This document shows, one piece after another, positions 29,601 through 42,205 of a stretch of 64,000 nt of DNA. The notes beneath the pieces were generated by a model that was not told the origin of the DNA, made no database searches, and worked only from the letters and a program-made list of their open reading frames with translations. Where the stretch lies: positions 28,151,461 through 28,215,460 of the forward strand of contig OY747713.1 of NCBI GenBank assembly GCA_963556495.2. Reading direction: 5' to 3'. Source of the DNA: Valencia hispanica (taxonomy: Eukaryota > Chordata > Actinopteri > Cyprinodontiformes > Valenciidae). Numbering within the stretch: position 1 is the first letter of the stretch; every line of letters starts with the position of its first letter. The translations under genes were made by a program, and so were the position numbers.

Positions 29601-32600
29601 AAACAAGCGAGCTGATCTCCGGAGAGATTCCACTGCTTCTTAAATTAGATGAATAAACTGACTCACCTCTCCAGTCTGTTTCTGTTTTTCGACCCCAAAT
29701 CTCCATTTCAGCATTTTTCCTCCTCCTGCTTCTCTTAAACATTGTGTTCACATTTTATTATACAAAACTGGCTACAAACTATTACAGTGCATTAAAATAT
29801 AGTCCATCCCACAGATTTTTCATGTCTTTCCAAAAGTACTTTATTAATCGCAGAGGGGAATAAAATAAAATAAATTTTACTTGTAGAAGGATTAAACTGT
29901 AGCTTCTCCTCCAGCAGTACAGTGCTGCATATGATTACGAAAACATTAGCAATATTATTGTTGAACATAGCAGCACAGTAGCTGCTGCAGTTAACCACAT
30001 GTTTATTTTAACTCTTCTACGTTTCATCACTGTCCTCACCACTCGGCATCATGGTCACTAAAATCTTTATAGACTGTGCGCACCAAGGGCAGGGGCGTCC
30101 ACCCAAATTTCCAAATATATTATTGGCATGCAGAGTCTGAATTCATAGAACTTGCAATAGAAATAGCTCACTACATGTTGCAACCAAGCAGTCTTTCGCA
30201 ACTGGATGATGCACATAGTGATATTGGGATGTTGATTGCAATTCAATACATCGTGCACCTCCTAGAGCTCCTTTACACTTTCTTAAAATTAAGACTTTTC
30301 CCAAAGTTAACTTTCTGAAGATTTCTGTCCTTTGCCTTCAGTTTAAAATACAGAAAGAAGTATATGGAAGGAAGGGAGCTAGAACACAAAAAAGGGAAGA
30401 AAAGAATGACAATTTTAGACTATAAGCAAGGGAATTATCTCTCTTCACATACTTATGCATGCCTGAAAAAGGCTGAAATCAAATTCCAGACTTATCCAAA
30501 CTGTAGAAACTCTGATCTGAGGTAAATTTAAAGCCCAAACAATATACTAGAGATGCTTGCAGGCTACCCATTCCCATTTCCACATTATCTTTAAGGACTG
30601 TAGCTAACACAGGGGAACAATTTGGAATACAACAGAAACTCTAGAGATTACAAGATTAAGCCAATTTATGCATCAAAGCATTTGTTCCTTCAACTTTATC
30701 TGATCTTTATTTAACTCTAAAGAAGTGCATCAAACATGTTTGGCACAGGTTTTCTGTATTGATGCATTTAATGAGAAAAGAAAAACTCAGATTTCAGAAC
30801 CCAACCTGCTGGTGTACCTGTCGACGCCAGTCAAGAGCCAGATCTCCATCACTGATTAGTGCCCTCATGTTTTAGAATAGTTTTGTTTCCTTCTAAACAA
30901 AATAATTTGACTAGGTGAAATCAAACTTGAAACCTTAGCCGTAAAGCAACACGGAGCCCTTTGAGTCGTGTAGAAAGTAGAAAGAGAGACAGAGAGAAGT
31001 GGGCGTACCTTGCTCTTCAGGATGAGCTGGAAGGAGAGCGTACGCTTGCAGGAGAGATTGGGATTGCGCTCAGAGTCGTTAACCCGAGCCTTCAGCACCC
31101 ATGTCTGGTTGAGAACAGTGAAACGTGGCGTTTCGTAGTACAGGCGAGTGATGAAGTCATCAGTGCGGTACGGTCTAAACTGCACCTCTGGAAGGATGCA
31201 GATGAGTTAGAACGAGGTAAAGAGGTGGGTGGAAAAAATGATCAGATTCAAAATCATAAACCCTATCCACATTTTGTACCTGTAAACCCAATCTTCTCGT
31301 AGCACAGCAGGCTAAAGATGCTATTGTATAGCTGCATGTCTCTGCGGTGACTCTGGTCCATCTCTCCCAGTATTCCCATCAGCTCTGTACCAGTCTTGGT
31401 TGGGTGGGAGCACTCGCTCTCGTGCGCCGGCAGCTCATGAAACGGGCCTTGCCAGGGGCAACCGATTCTCTTGTACTTACACTGTGTCACCCTGGAAACA
31501 CGCCATGAAGATGCAGTTAATGTAAGGAAAAAACCCCACAGATGATGCTTCTTATAAATTAAATCCTTTACTGTGTGATGACTATGGGTCGCTTGCACTG
31601 ATTGGAAGTTAATGGTATGAAAGGTATTAATTAACCCAGGAAGTGAACTGCAACAAATGAATGCAGTGCTAGGGTAAGTGCACAACCTCAGAGGAAAATA
31701 AAACATAGATTCAGATCAATTACACCATGGATAAAGGTGAATTTTAATAAATACCTGTTCCTCTCCAAGTATTAATAACTATGAAAGGTACTACTTAGTC
31801 TCTGCAGTGAGGCAAAGCTAATTGAAGTCGCTCTTTTATAATTCTCCCCTTTCACAGAAAATGTTTATCTTACACAATTCAACTGGAGCAAGAAGAAAAA
31901 TACCTGCAATATGTGGTTATAATTACAGCAACTTAAATACAGAGTCGGGGGGGTCCAGAAAACTGATGAATGTATTTTTAAGAACGAGGACATCCTCAAC
32001 ACCGCATCCCGACAGAAGGCCGGACACATTTTCCGTCTGACCCGACTGAAAACCACCTGGAGTCTGCTGCGGCATGCTGTCATAACAACGCTCACAGACG
32101 CACCTCTCAGCAGGGTGATCTTTCGCCATGGAAACAACCTCGCAGGATTTCAGGCCCGCCTGAGAATCACCCGTGACTAATCCGAGCTCTGTAATCACTT
32201 CAGCAGTCCATCTCCTTGGAGTCTCCTCCATCTCTTACCATTTTAACTCTGAGAGGCTGTTATGGGGGCAACACAGTCGTACTTTGCTTTTGTTTCTTTA
32301 TGTAGAACTGAGCATTTTTACATCCAGGTTGCAGCACAAATTCATAGATTTTTATTGTCACTGCATCACAGAACACAGTGATTTAGCGTAAAACAAATAA
32401 ATACTGCCTCACTTAAAAAAAAAATTGACCAATTTTGCAGGGTCAAAATATCAAAGTATTTCTTTGAGGGAAAGGGGCTGTCAGCATTGAACGCCATGAA
32501 ACAGTATTTGTCCCTCTACAATTTTCCTTTTAGAGACTCTTAAATGTTGAAACTCATATCAGCAGAAGAACGAAGAAGAAAACGTCATTTAATAGGAGAA

Positions 32601-35600
32601 AAAAACCAACCTAGCCCTATGCAAATCTGTAATTCCCCCATGTCTGACAACATAAAGTAGGCCAAAATAGCAAAGAAAAGCAACACATCTTGCTCTTATC
32701 TAAAGAAGTTCCAGAACAGACATTAAAAGTCGTCCATCATCTATCGGTATGGGAAAAGTTACCAAGCCATTTTTAAGGCACTCCAGCAAACCACAAACGC
32801 ATTATCCACAAATGGAGAAAACAAAACTGTGGCTGACCTTCCCAGGAGTGGGGAGCCCAGCAGAATCACTACAAGGGTACACCAGCGACTTATCCAGGTG
32901 ATCACAAGTCACCTGGGGCGGTTTTCACACCAAAATAATCCATAGAATTTGGTTCAATTGGGGAGGGGAATAAAAAAAATTCAGACCATAATTTGCTTCT
33001 GATTGATGTCACTGTTGAAAGTGGATAAAATCACCTAGACAACAGCCTACGTTTACAAGACGCAGCAAGCTACCAGCCAGCATGTTCCTCTGTTTCTATG
33101 AGAGAAATGTAGCAGTACCATAAAAACAATGGAGAGGGAGAGAATATGAGATGCTGCTGTGGTTCCAGAGACCTCGAGTGAGTGTTTAAACGGCTTCAGA
33201 TCACATATATGCCCCTCAGTCTTATGCAGCAGAGACATCACTTCCTCTCTTTGGTGTCCTTGTAAGTGGACAGAGATCCATGTTTGCAGGTGTGCCAGAG
33301 TTAAAAAGAATTCCCAAACAAAGCAGATAATCTCAGGAAAAAACCTCTGGTTCATTGCTCTAAAGCACTGCAGGTTTGCTTACCTCAGGTCATCGTTCTA
33401 ATTCAACATAAAAAGGAAACGAGGCAAAAACAGTTTGTGAGAGAGTTTAAAATCATACACCACTAACTAAACATGACACAAATACTCCTAAGATAACCAG
33501 TCAAATTTGCTTCTGCTTGGTTTTTTTTGCGTTACCAGCTGGCTCTGCTGCACCATTTTTTTTATTGTAGAAACAAGGCTAGTTTGCTGTACTTTCTTCT
33601 GATCTTCAAAACTCTAGTTGATGGCCATTACACCACAGTGAAACTTGCCGTCGTTGTATAAATGTGAGTTATGTATTATACGAAGATTATCTCAATACCA
33701 AGACTATTTAAGTCATTTCATCAGGCTTACACTCGCCCGTAGACCCCCTCTTAAACTGTAGTTGACGCTAGTGAGAAAAATTGTCACCCTACAAAGCCGA
33801 AATGGCAGCAAAACAAGAAAGCACATTTACCATGATTGATAACTATACAGCCTCAACTTCTCTTGTACAGATAAAAGTTTTAATGACCATATTTAATGTG
33901 GCAACATCCAAATTTCTCAACACCCCATTATAGAGTAAATTAATACTAGCAGTCCTATTGTCCTCTGGAAGATCAAGAGCATTTAAGGTTTTTGGCTACT
34001 CATAAATTAGGAGCATTTGTAGATAAAAAATAAATAAATAACTCAAACTAATTGTGGCAACCCTTATTAATTTCACCATGTTTTTTTTTTTTTATGTTTA
34101 AATGCATGTAGTTGTGAACCTGTCTTGGCACTCCTCCTTCTGGTGTCTCTCTAGGCTGGAGCGGGGGAACTGCTTTAGGCAAAAGGTACATTCTGTCGGC
34201 AGCTCGCTGACAGCCTTCTCCACGGCGAGATTCCTACAGCACAAGTTCTTGCTTATCTCACACCTACATGGACATAAAAACACAGTGATTCATACCTCAG
34301 TGCAGAGGCATGAATAATATTTGTGGAATCAGCAGTATGGTAATGTAAGTTTGTGGACACTGCAGAGGAGGTAGCTCGCTGGTAATAAGATCTGCTAAGC
34401 CAGATTCTTACTTCAACACATACAGCTCACTCAGTACACAATCAAGTTAGCTTCACTTTTGTGAAGACGCCAAGTCATAAACGTATATTGTACTGGGAAA
34501 GAAAAATATGTTATAATGTTTTTTGGCTGTTGATGATCGTCAGATAAGCTGGTTAGTTTTGTTAGTTCAGGGAAATTATCCAGATGTTTATTAATGCTTG
34601 CTCAATAATTGGATCTTAAAGTTGCACATCTGATTCAATAAAGTTTGACATTTTTTCTATATAAAACTGCCTCAATTGGATTTTTCAGATATTCTTTAAT
34701 TGAGCTACTATATTAAGATTTTTTTTCCACAAATTTCGGTGAAATGAAGGGCTTTACATTGATTTAGTAATTTAACATTTTAGTTTACTCCTTCTTTAAC
34801 CCTCCCAAACTGAATCTGCAAACCAAGCCCAACAAGCTCTACCTCCACCATGTTTAATAAATAACCAAATCTCTGCATCTCCACCTTTCATTGTGCTTCC
34901 ATGGTATCTTAAGATCATCTGCTTCAACTGCTCAGTGTTGTGCCCTACAGTGTTTAACAAGTCAAGAAAGATTTCTTCTTCTTTTTTTTTATACTAGGCT
35001 ACAGAGGCTCCGGGTTGATTCACCTTTTCACCAATTTGTACCAACCCATGAAATCTACGGCTGCATATCACTTCTTCCTCTTTGTACTCAAGTGCTTTGA
35101 TGAGTTGAGGAGACAAACAATCATCAAAATGCTTGAATGTTATGTATAATTACCATTTGTCTATCATTTTCTGAAGACTCTGTATTGCTAAATGTGGTTC
35201 TGCTCCTATTTTGGGCCAGCCGACTCTTAAGGTTGAAGACATGCTGGTAGATATTATTTACGAGAGTCATACAACTATATTTTCTTACTGTAGACCATGA
35301 GCGTATTTTTTTTTTAATTCTTTAAATCACTGGCTGCTAAAGCAGACATGGAACGTCCACAAAAAGGGTATGAATTGATATCAGTATAAAATTTCTCAGG
35401 ACAGGCTGCTCCTTCTTGGACTCAAAAAAGTCAGCGACTAAAACTATTAAGGGTCAAATGACCACCAACTGATTCAGTCACAGAAGAACAGAAGTCACGA
35501 GGGATTCTCCCATAAGATGTGAAAACTACATGGGAATGTAAAGCAAGCCTATAGCGTAATACAAAACATCACTTTGTAATCTTTATCCTATTTATTTTTA

Positions 35601-38600
35601 TCAATGTGCATTTAGGTCAACGTCTTACCATAAAACTACTCTTTCTGCTATGTCCTGGACTGGATTGTTTTAATGCAAGGATGGCACACACTACAGGATT
35701 CTTAAAAACTTCACAGATTCAGAGACCACACACTAGAAGATAACAAAAAACAGATCGCACAAGATCTCTCTCTGCTGATCTTATAGTGTGTGGTGTGCAC
35801 TACGGAACACACTAACAGATTCTTCAGGAGAGTATCCGCTTGTTCACGCTCAATATTCCAAATCTTGCATAGTCAAACGTGACCTCAGTGTATATATATA
35901 TATATAACACAAAATAACTGATATTAAAATGCCACACTATTTGATCTTTAGCTGGTCTTTTGAACGAACTACACTGTTGCTATGGTGATGCTAGGTAGCT
36001 GGATGATTACCGGGTACATCAACATCTTTCTTTGACAGAATTTAAGCCTGCACAGGTGGTACCTTCCCGAAGGAAAAAGTACTATAGCTTACTAGGATAT
36101 ATGCTGTATTAGACTTAATATTTACTATATATGATAAAGGATTTATGACCACTAAAATGGTTGTAAGATTCAGATCATTATTTATTAAAAGCTAGGAATT
36201 TTAAATGAGAATAAGAAAGAAATGTATGTTAATTCCTTGTTAATGCCCTACCTGGCCCCCAGGCAAAACTTTGCTAGAGCCGCCCCTGCACAGTTATCAG
36301 CTGTCAGCTACATAAAAGGATCCTGGTGTTATTTGTCTCTCAGAAACAGTTCATAACTTCTCCATCATCACCTGTTCAGCCCTGATGATTCAGTAAGAAC
36401 ATCTCCTGGTTTCATCTTCATGTCTCCATCTCACCAGATATCCAAACTGATATCATGACCAGCAGCTTTTACGTCTGTGGCTTCAGCAAACATCAGCTGA
36501 TACTAGAAAGTCATATTAAATCAGTTCTAACAGGTTATTAAACGTGCTGCTGTTGTTTAGCGCAACATCCGCCGGTTTCCTCTTTCTGCGCAAAGTGGGC
36601 GATAAACAAACGAGAGAGAGAGACGGGACTTACGACAGAAAAGCCGATCATTGATCAGTTTCATGATTTTAGGAGCAACATGAGGGGGAGGGGCAGAGAG
36701 TGAGAGAAGATGAAGCAGCTGCGCAGCGTAAAGACACAGAATAACTCCACCTTTGTGTCTTTTTATTCCATTGTAGCTGAAGTTCGGGACAAACCGCGTT
36801 CCTTCTCACCTCAATACGGAACGCATATTATTTTCTCTGAATACGGGACGATTCCGTTTTTTACGGGACTGTTGGCAACCCAACCAACGGCATGGGTTAT
36901 GTTTGTTTTTACTTCCTCCTTTGTCAGTCAGCTTGCGTCTTTATTGGCTTTTGGTTCCGATACACGCGTTGTGTAGTGTGCGTGCTCGGCCCCTCTCGGA
37001 GCATTCCACACACTTCAGGATTTCTAGTCGCAAATATTGAACATGTTCATTTTTTACGATCTCTCCTTCCGGAGCCTTCCGAGCAGGTCTGACCATACAA
37101 AATCACTCTTTACACACCCCACACCACAGGAAAATCAGACACAATGTTGTTGGCAGACACCAGACAATCGGGCCTTTGCTGGCTTTGATCGTAAGGGGGA
37201 GATCGGGACAAAAAATGGCCCGATTATCCTGTAGTGTGTGCCAGCCTGTAGTTGAATTTGTACCCGTCTATATTATTGGACTGAATTAACCAAATATTTT
37301 AATATATACATTATGTATTTTTTAAGAACTGCATGAGATGGTATTTGTTTTAAATCACTACTAAACAAACTGAAGTAATCAAACACTAAAATAAATCTAC
37401 AGTGATTTCAAAGCCAGCTATGTGATGGTTTTCTTTCTCTGAAACCTGCTGTGTCCAGTGAAGCTGGTTTACCTGCAGTTGGGACACGTGGCTTGTTCCT
37501 CCTTGAGACGAGAATCAGCCAAGAGGTGAATAAAACAGCCAGCACACATCAGGTGTCCATTTGTACACTTTGACAAAAAGACAGGAGGGGTTAATAAAGA
37601 GCGTTAAAAGGCTCTACATGCTATACAGAGCGAACGCTGAAAAACATCTAAAACTCAGGTGGGACATTTTGCAATAGTTAAAAAGTAGTTTGTTACAGTC
37701 TGGTTTAATTTTAAATAGCGTTTTTCTGTCATATTTATATTATGCTTCAAGGCAGATGTTTTAGGAATGACGCAATAACGAAGCTATAATTTTAGAAGTA
37801 TGGTGTATCTAAATAAATACCTAAACATATTTAGAAATGAAATTGCATGATGTGTATGGGTAAGATGTAACAAGCTTATTTTCATGTAGGCTAATATTTC
37901 TTACCTTTTAACATTTTACTGAATTATCTTGCATCACTAGTATTGCGCAGGTTCAATACTGGTCGCAATTTACAGTGAAATATGAATGCAAGCCTAATTC
38001 AAAGACACTCAGATCAGGAGCTGTAATTGTTCATACTAATGTTTGATGCTTTACATCTTACAATATTTACAGATGTGTATTAGGAATGTGTATTTGCAAG
38101 AATCAGGTGATACAATATGTACCACAATACAGGGGGGACGATGCAATATATTGCGATACTATTAGTGAGACTACATATTGTGATTTTGAAAACTGAATTT
38201 AACTGTAGAAAACTGTCAGCATTTTAAACACTCCAACCTGTTTCATAATTAACACATCCAGTTTTATTACTAGAACTGGAACAAAGAAGGTGAAAACAGC
38301 CATCAACTACCAGTCATACTTTTAATTTCACAACAAAAATCAATGTCATCATTAATGGCTCCATTCAAATTCTAAAGATCTTTTTTAAATAATCGATATA
38401 TTGCATTTGAATATCGATACAATATCGTGACATAAAACATTGCGATATATTGGAGCATTGAAATTTTCTTACATCCCTAGTGTGTATAATTTTTTTTAAT
38501 TAGGAAAGAAAATATGTTAATCTTCTTCAAACGTTAATAAGGAAGGGCACCTTAAGAAATAAAAGAATCATTACTGGCTAGGAGAAACTATCATTGCAAA

Positions 38601-39729
38601 ATGATGGATATTTCCGGATTATTAGGCAGATTTGAATACAGGTGTAACATCTTGATCCAGGTTTTTTTTTTTGTCATTTAAAAAACCTGCTGGAATGCTC
38701 CACATTACACACAATTATGTATTGAAACAGTAATATCAATATATAATTTTAGAAAGTTTCAGTCACCTGTCTGTTCAAGACTACAGGTTGAAGGACATGT
38801 AGACAAAGGTGAAGGTCTGTCTAGATGCACATTTATGTGGGATGATTTAACAAAGCCACAGCAATTGGCAACATTGCATTAAATTTGATATAAAAATGGA
38901 TAAAATATGGATGTTTTAATGTTAATAAATGATTCATTTAGAATTTGAACATAAGGGTGTGCTACACTGCTTCTGTGGTTGTAAGGTTGACTAAGATCAG
39001 AACAATGTCTGAAATATGGTGTAATGACATTGAAAACACAAGTTGGAGGTCATTAAGGGGCTATAAGGAAGTACAGAAGTTAATGAGGCCAAGTTGTAAT
39101 AAGTGATGTGGGCATGTTGTATTTCCTGAGGATGATCTGAGAAAAATAATTCACCCTACAAAGTTAGAAACTAGAGCAGCTACAGCTGACCACCTCGCCT
39201 GGTGTTTCTGTTCTCGGACTCATGGCTGAAAGCTGCTCTATGGACACTTTTTCAGACCGTGTTAGAACAGGTATCAGTGAAAGAAAAATAATAATGAAAT
39301 GGGCCCACACATTCAACAGGTTGACTCTTAAGTTTGGGAAACAGTGGGGAGCTTCTATTGTGGTTTTTCAGCTGATTTACTTATGCTTGACAGTAAGTTA
39401 AGGAGTATTAGGGATTTGGTTGTGATTGACACCACCTTTACCTGATACACAGACGCCTTGGGCAAGTCTAAGCACACGGTGCAGCACAGCACTGAGTACA
39501 GTCTCTCCTCCAGCTTCCCTGACTCTCCTTCGGGTATTTTCACCCTCTTTTTGGGTGGCTCGTCCGGGTCAGTCTCGGGCCCCTCTCGCCGTATACCGAC
39601 ATCCTCCTGCATGGCCGCGACCCCGGCGACAGCCTCCACCGCTGCCCCCACGGCCCCGACCCCCAGGCCGGCCGAGGAGGAGCCAGGGGCGACCGCAACG
39701 CCCACGTCTCTTTCTTCCAGGGAAGACAT
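26651..39729 (-). CDS. cyhr1: Cysteine/histidine-rich protein 1 (RING + TRAF zinc fingers), 6 exons
   Basis: Matches the CYHR1/ZTRAF1 family of conserved zinc-binding proteins. Exons in transcript order: 39729-39442, 37567-37473, 34263-34120, 31491-31280, 31187-31009 and 26863-26651. They sum to 1131 nt (376 aa plus stop) and every junction keeps frame at a GT-AG pair. The amino end is a low-complexity Ala/Gly/Val stretch, then a basic PPKKRVK (58-64) that could be a nuclear signal. A full C3HC4 RING pattern follows: Cys83, Cys86, Cys97, His101, Cys104, Cys107, Cys124 and Cys127. TRAF-type fingers come next ([20 protein letters not shown], then [10 protein letters not shown]), and then a C-terminal beta-rich region ending [13 protein letters not shown]. 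The molecular role is poorly known; ubiquitin ligase activity is suggested only by the RING pattern. Introns hold Tc1, hAT-like and other repeats. It is convergent with arpp21 and in tandem with dclk3. Confidence 0.93.
27170..27340 (+). mobile_element. Tc1 transposase fragment
   Basis: Text such as 'gatgaaacatggtggtggca' and 'ttcttcagcagggacaggga' parallels the transposase region at 7515-7575. It is broken and without ends. It lies in cyhr1 intron 5. Confidence 0.7.
28154..28206. repeat. Perfect 21-bp inverted repeat with 11-nt loop
   Basis: The left arm (28154-28174, containing TGAGCTGCAACAAC) and the right arm (28186-28206) are exact reverse complements, separated by ATAAAACTGAA. It sits in cyhr1 intron 5. 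The origin is unknown: it could be a hairpin RNA, the core of a small palindromic repeat, or a replication-born palindrome. Confidence 0.85.
28390..28690 (+). other. Possible retroelement/LTR fragment
   Basis: A compact, less AT-rich block ends with ATGTAAATAAAGTTTATG and then GTGTGAATTTTGTCTCC. The layout resembles the poly(A) signal and downstream part of a fish LTR. No flanking duplication or partner LTR was found, so this is weak. Confidence 0.25.
28700..31008. other. cyhr1 intron 5, remainder
   Basis: No recognisable repeat ends or exons. A 114-codon - strand frame at 29407-29751 has no motif and no splice context that would link it to cyhr1. Confidence 0.4.
32440..32940 (+). mobile_element. 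Tc1 relic, amino-terminal part
   Basis: 'cattatccacaaatggagaa' and 'gaccttcccaggagtgggga' correspond to the DNA-binding and GRPR-linker region of a Tc1 transposase. It belongs to a different subfamily from the 6.6-kb element. It is degraded and lies in cyhr1 intron 3 (31492-34119). Confidence 0.7.
32941..34119. other. cyhr1 intron 3, remainder
   Basis: AT-rich, and no feature was recognised beyond short homopolymer runs. Confidence 0.4.
35682..37243. mobile_element. Non-autonomous DNA transposon with 18-bp perfect inverted ends
   Basis: TGGCACACACTACAGGAT at 35682-35699 recurs exactly inverted at 37226-37243; including neighbouring GG pairs, the match extends to 21 bp with one mismatch. The 1.56-kb interior has no transposase frame and looks composite, with a CpG-rich block at 36.54-36.88 kb and imperfect inner repeats near 35.79 and 36.98 kb. 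No target duplication is clear. It lies in cyhr1 intron 2. Confidence 0.7.
37568..38080. other. cyhr1 intron 1, proximal part
   Basis: No repeat or exon recognised, up to the hAT-like element. Confidence 0.4.
38081..38479. mobile_element. hAT-type MITE with 8-bp target duplication
   Basis: The ends are TAGGAATGT (left) and ACATCCCTA (right), inverted with one mismatch. They are flanked by ATGTGTAT (38073-38080) and GTGTGTAT (38480-38487), a 7/8 match of the length typical for hAT transposons. The interior holds palindromic ATCGATA/TATCGAT runs and no frame. It lies in cyhr1 intron 1. Confidence 0.75.
38488..39441. other. cyhr1 intron 1, distal part
   Basis: Nothing recognised. Confidence 0.4.
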
Positions 39730-40260
39730 GGCGATGGCTGCCTGGAAAAATGCCTGTTATGAACCTGCCTGGACCAGGTGGAGCCCGGAAAATATTAGGA
39801 CGTTAGCTCGGGTTAGCTAACAACCTGTCGAGCTAGCGTGAGCTAGGCTAACACGTCAGAAGCGAGCTCTCCGTGAACACAGCCCTACGCACAGGAAGGT
39901 TTATTTTAACACGCCAATTCTTAATACATAACGACAACATGTGCCAAGTTTTATAATGGCTACTAAGGAAATTAAATTTTGACTAGTTTAGATGACTTAC
40001 AGCGAGGCTAGCAGTCCTTTTTCCTGAGCCCAGGCAGAACAAAAACAACTCGGCCTCACTCAGCTGTCCGTTATTCGCAACGACAGCAGGTAACGACGTG
40101 CACTGCCAGCGGCCCTGTTCGGCTGCTCTCCCCCGCGTCCCTGCCTGCTGCTCCGGTACCGGCTGGCTCTCGGTCTGCCTGTCTGTCCACTGGACCACGC
40201 GCAGAGCCTGTCGGTGACTACGGCTGGAGAGATAGTTCTGTTGGGACTTGTCTCTCTGGC
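39730..40260 (-). promoter_or_regulatory. cyhr1: Probable cyhr1 5' UTR and promoter region
   Basis: GC content and CpG frequency are raised directly upstream of the cyhr1 start codon (39729) and fall back beyond about 40.26 kb. No TATA box is evident, as expected for a CpG-type promoter. Transcription start is not placed. Confidence 0.5.
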
Positions 40261-40438
40261 TACACAGCCATCTTTGTTTTGTTTTTGTGTTTCCCCCCCC
40301 CTCTTGTCCGTTTCCTGACCGTGTTCTGCTTTTTTTTCTATTTCGGGAAGGTTCTAAATTGTAAGCCTGGGATACATGCCAAGTATTTAAAAGTAAATGT
40401 ATAGCGCCTGCATCTGCAGGGGCCTCTACGCTACAGTC

Positions 40439-42205
40439 GTAAATTGGCTGACAGAGGAATGTTTTGTTGTGGCAGATGACTTGGGGTATTTAAAGAGTTT
40501 GAGACACGCATGCGCACTGAGCATCTTTTGCCAGCGTTGGAAAGGTGAGCAAAACCTGATATGCGACAAAGTTTAGGCTTCTTCCCCAGAGGATGAAATA
40601 CTTCACTGTCAATCTCTTTGGGTCGTTTGACTTCACTGTTGAAACTTAGAACAAAATATTCTCTTCTCATTTTCCTGACGTCTTTACTTCATTACATCTC
40701 GAAACTGTTTTTGTGAAATTTCATTTATTCCAAACAAGCAGAATGAGGATTTTGAAAATCTAAAAAATGTTTTGGTTTTAACAAATGTCATGTAAAATCT
40801 TTTTGTTTGTCCACATTTTAGCAAGGTTTTAGGTTAATTTCTTGGGGAACTTTTTCAGAGGATGGTTTCCTAGATATCATGCTCTTGTTTTGAAGTAAAG
40901 CAAATAATATTATTATTATATTCACATTTTTTTAAGATTATAGGCCTACTATATATAATACTTCTATATTACACCGATTTGGAGCCTGAAGGCTACAGGC
41001 TGAAAGAGGAATGTTTTGTTGAGGCAGATGACCTATGTTACTGAGCATAATTTAGGTCAGTACTTGAAAGGTCACCAAGACCCAATAAGCAACAAACTTA
41101 GGCTTCACAATAATTAAATTTAACTGATTCGTTTTACGCTTGTCCTGAAGCATAGAGCAAACTCTTGTTTTTTTATTTATTTGTTTTTTATTGCCACCTC
41201 TACTTCACTACATCACGTGATTTTTACAAGTTGAATTTTCCTTTTAATGGGGAATATTGTCAGCAGGCAAATTCATATTGAAATATACCATACTCAGTAA
41301 TAACATCTTTGAAAATACATTCTAATTTACTGCTTGTACAGCAAATTACATTTTTTAAATAAAATACAAAATTATCTGATGGTGTGTATATTAATACAAG
41401 TCACTGGGCAAAACTTATTTCAATAAGTGCAAAATGTATGGTAATTTATTTAGTATTTGATAAGTCTAAAATGTTATTATTGTGGTCACACTGTAAAGTT
41501 TTCCTCTGATCACAGCGGAAAACTTTCAGCATTTAACACAAAAGTTATTGTTCTTATTTAATAACGATCTTAACATCAAAAATGTAACTGCTGATTACAT
41601 TAAAATGCAGTTTTTATTTAAAAAAATGAATGCATTGAGAGAAAAGTTCATGATCATTTATTGCAGTTTTTTACAAGTCTGTAAATTACAGTAAAATATT
41701 GTTTTGATGTAAAACCAAAAAGCTCAGTATAATGTGTTATCTAGTAGCTACAACTTAAGGACTGAAAGTTTCTGCAATTAGCTTAACAGATATGGTCATT
41801 TATTACAGTAAATAACAACAAAAACCTTACTGTTTATTACTGTAACATACTGTTTTTGTATAAAATGAGTAATGATGTAATTATATCTTTATTAGTACAA
41901 ATCACAGGGGAAAACATACGTACACATTCTGACAATATTTTCAAAGCAATTATGTTATTTTTTTAATTATTTAAGTAACTGTTTAAAAGTAAAAGTATTT
42001 TACTTGCAGGTGTGACTTGGCTGACAGGGGGATGCTTGGTTGCAAAAGATGACTTGGGGCGATCAAAACCTGATATGCTAAAAAACTTGTTGTCCCCCAA
42101 AGGATCAAATACTTCACATAAATGGAATTTGACTGGGATGTTTTACTCTTGCTCTGAAGCTCAGGACAAACTTTGATGACATTCCTACTTCGCTAATTAG
42201 ACTTT
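40439..42205. repeat. Three diverged copies of a local repeat
   Basis: Copies at about 40439-40700, 41000-41220 and 42008-42205 share, in order, a block like GAGGAATGTTTTGTTG, one like GCAGATGACTTGGGG, one like CCTGATATGC, and a distal block like CTGAAGCATAGAGCAAAC. A further shared piece (ATTGTCAGCAG near 41257 and 42450) suggests that the last two belong to a larger duplicated block. No coding frame is preserved. The rest of the stretch is AT-rich. Confidence 0.6.

Noticed and set aside
29407..29751. 114-codon - strand frame in cyhr1 intron 5
   Set aside because: No motif, and inserting it would break the continuous cyhr1 frame between 31009 and 26863.
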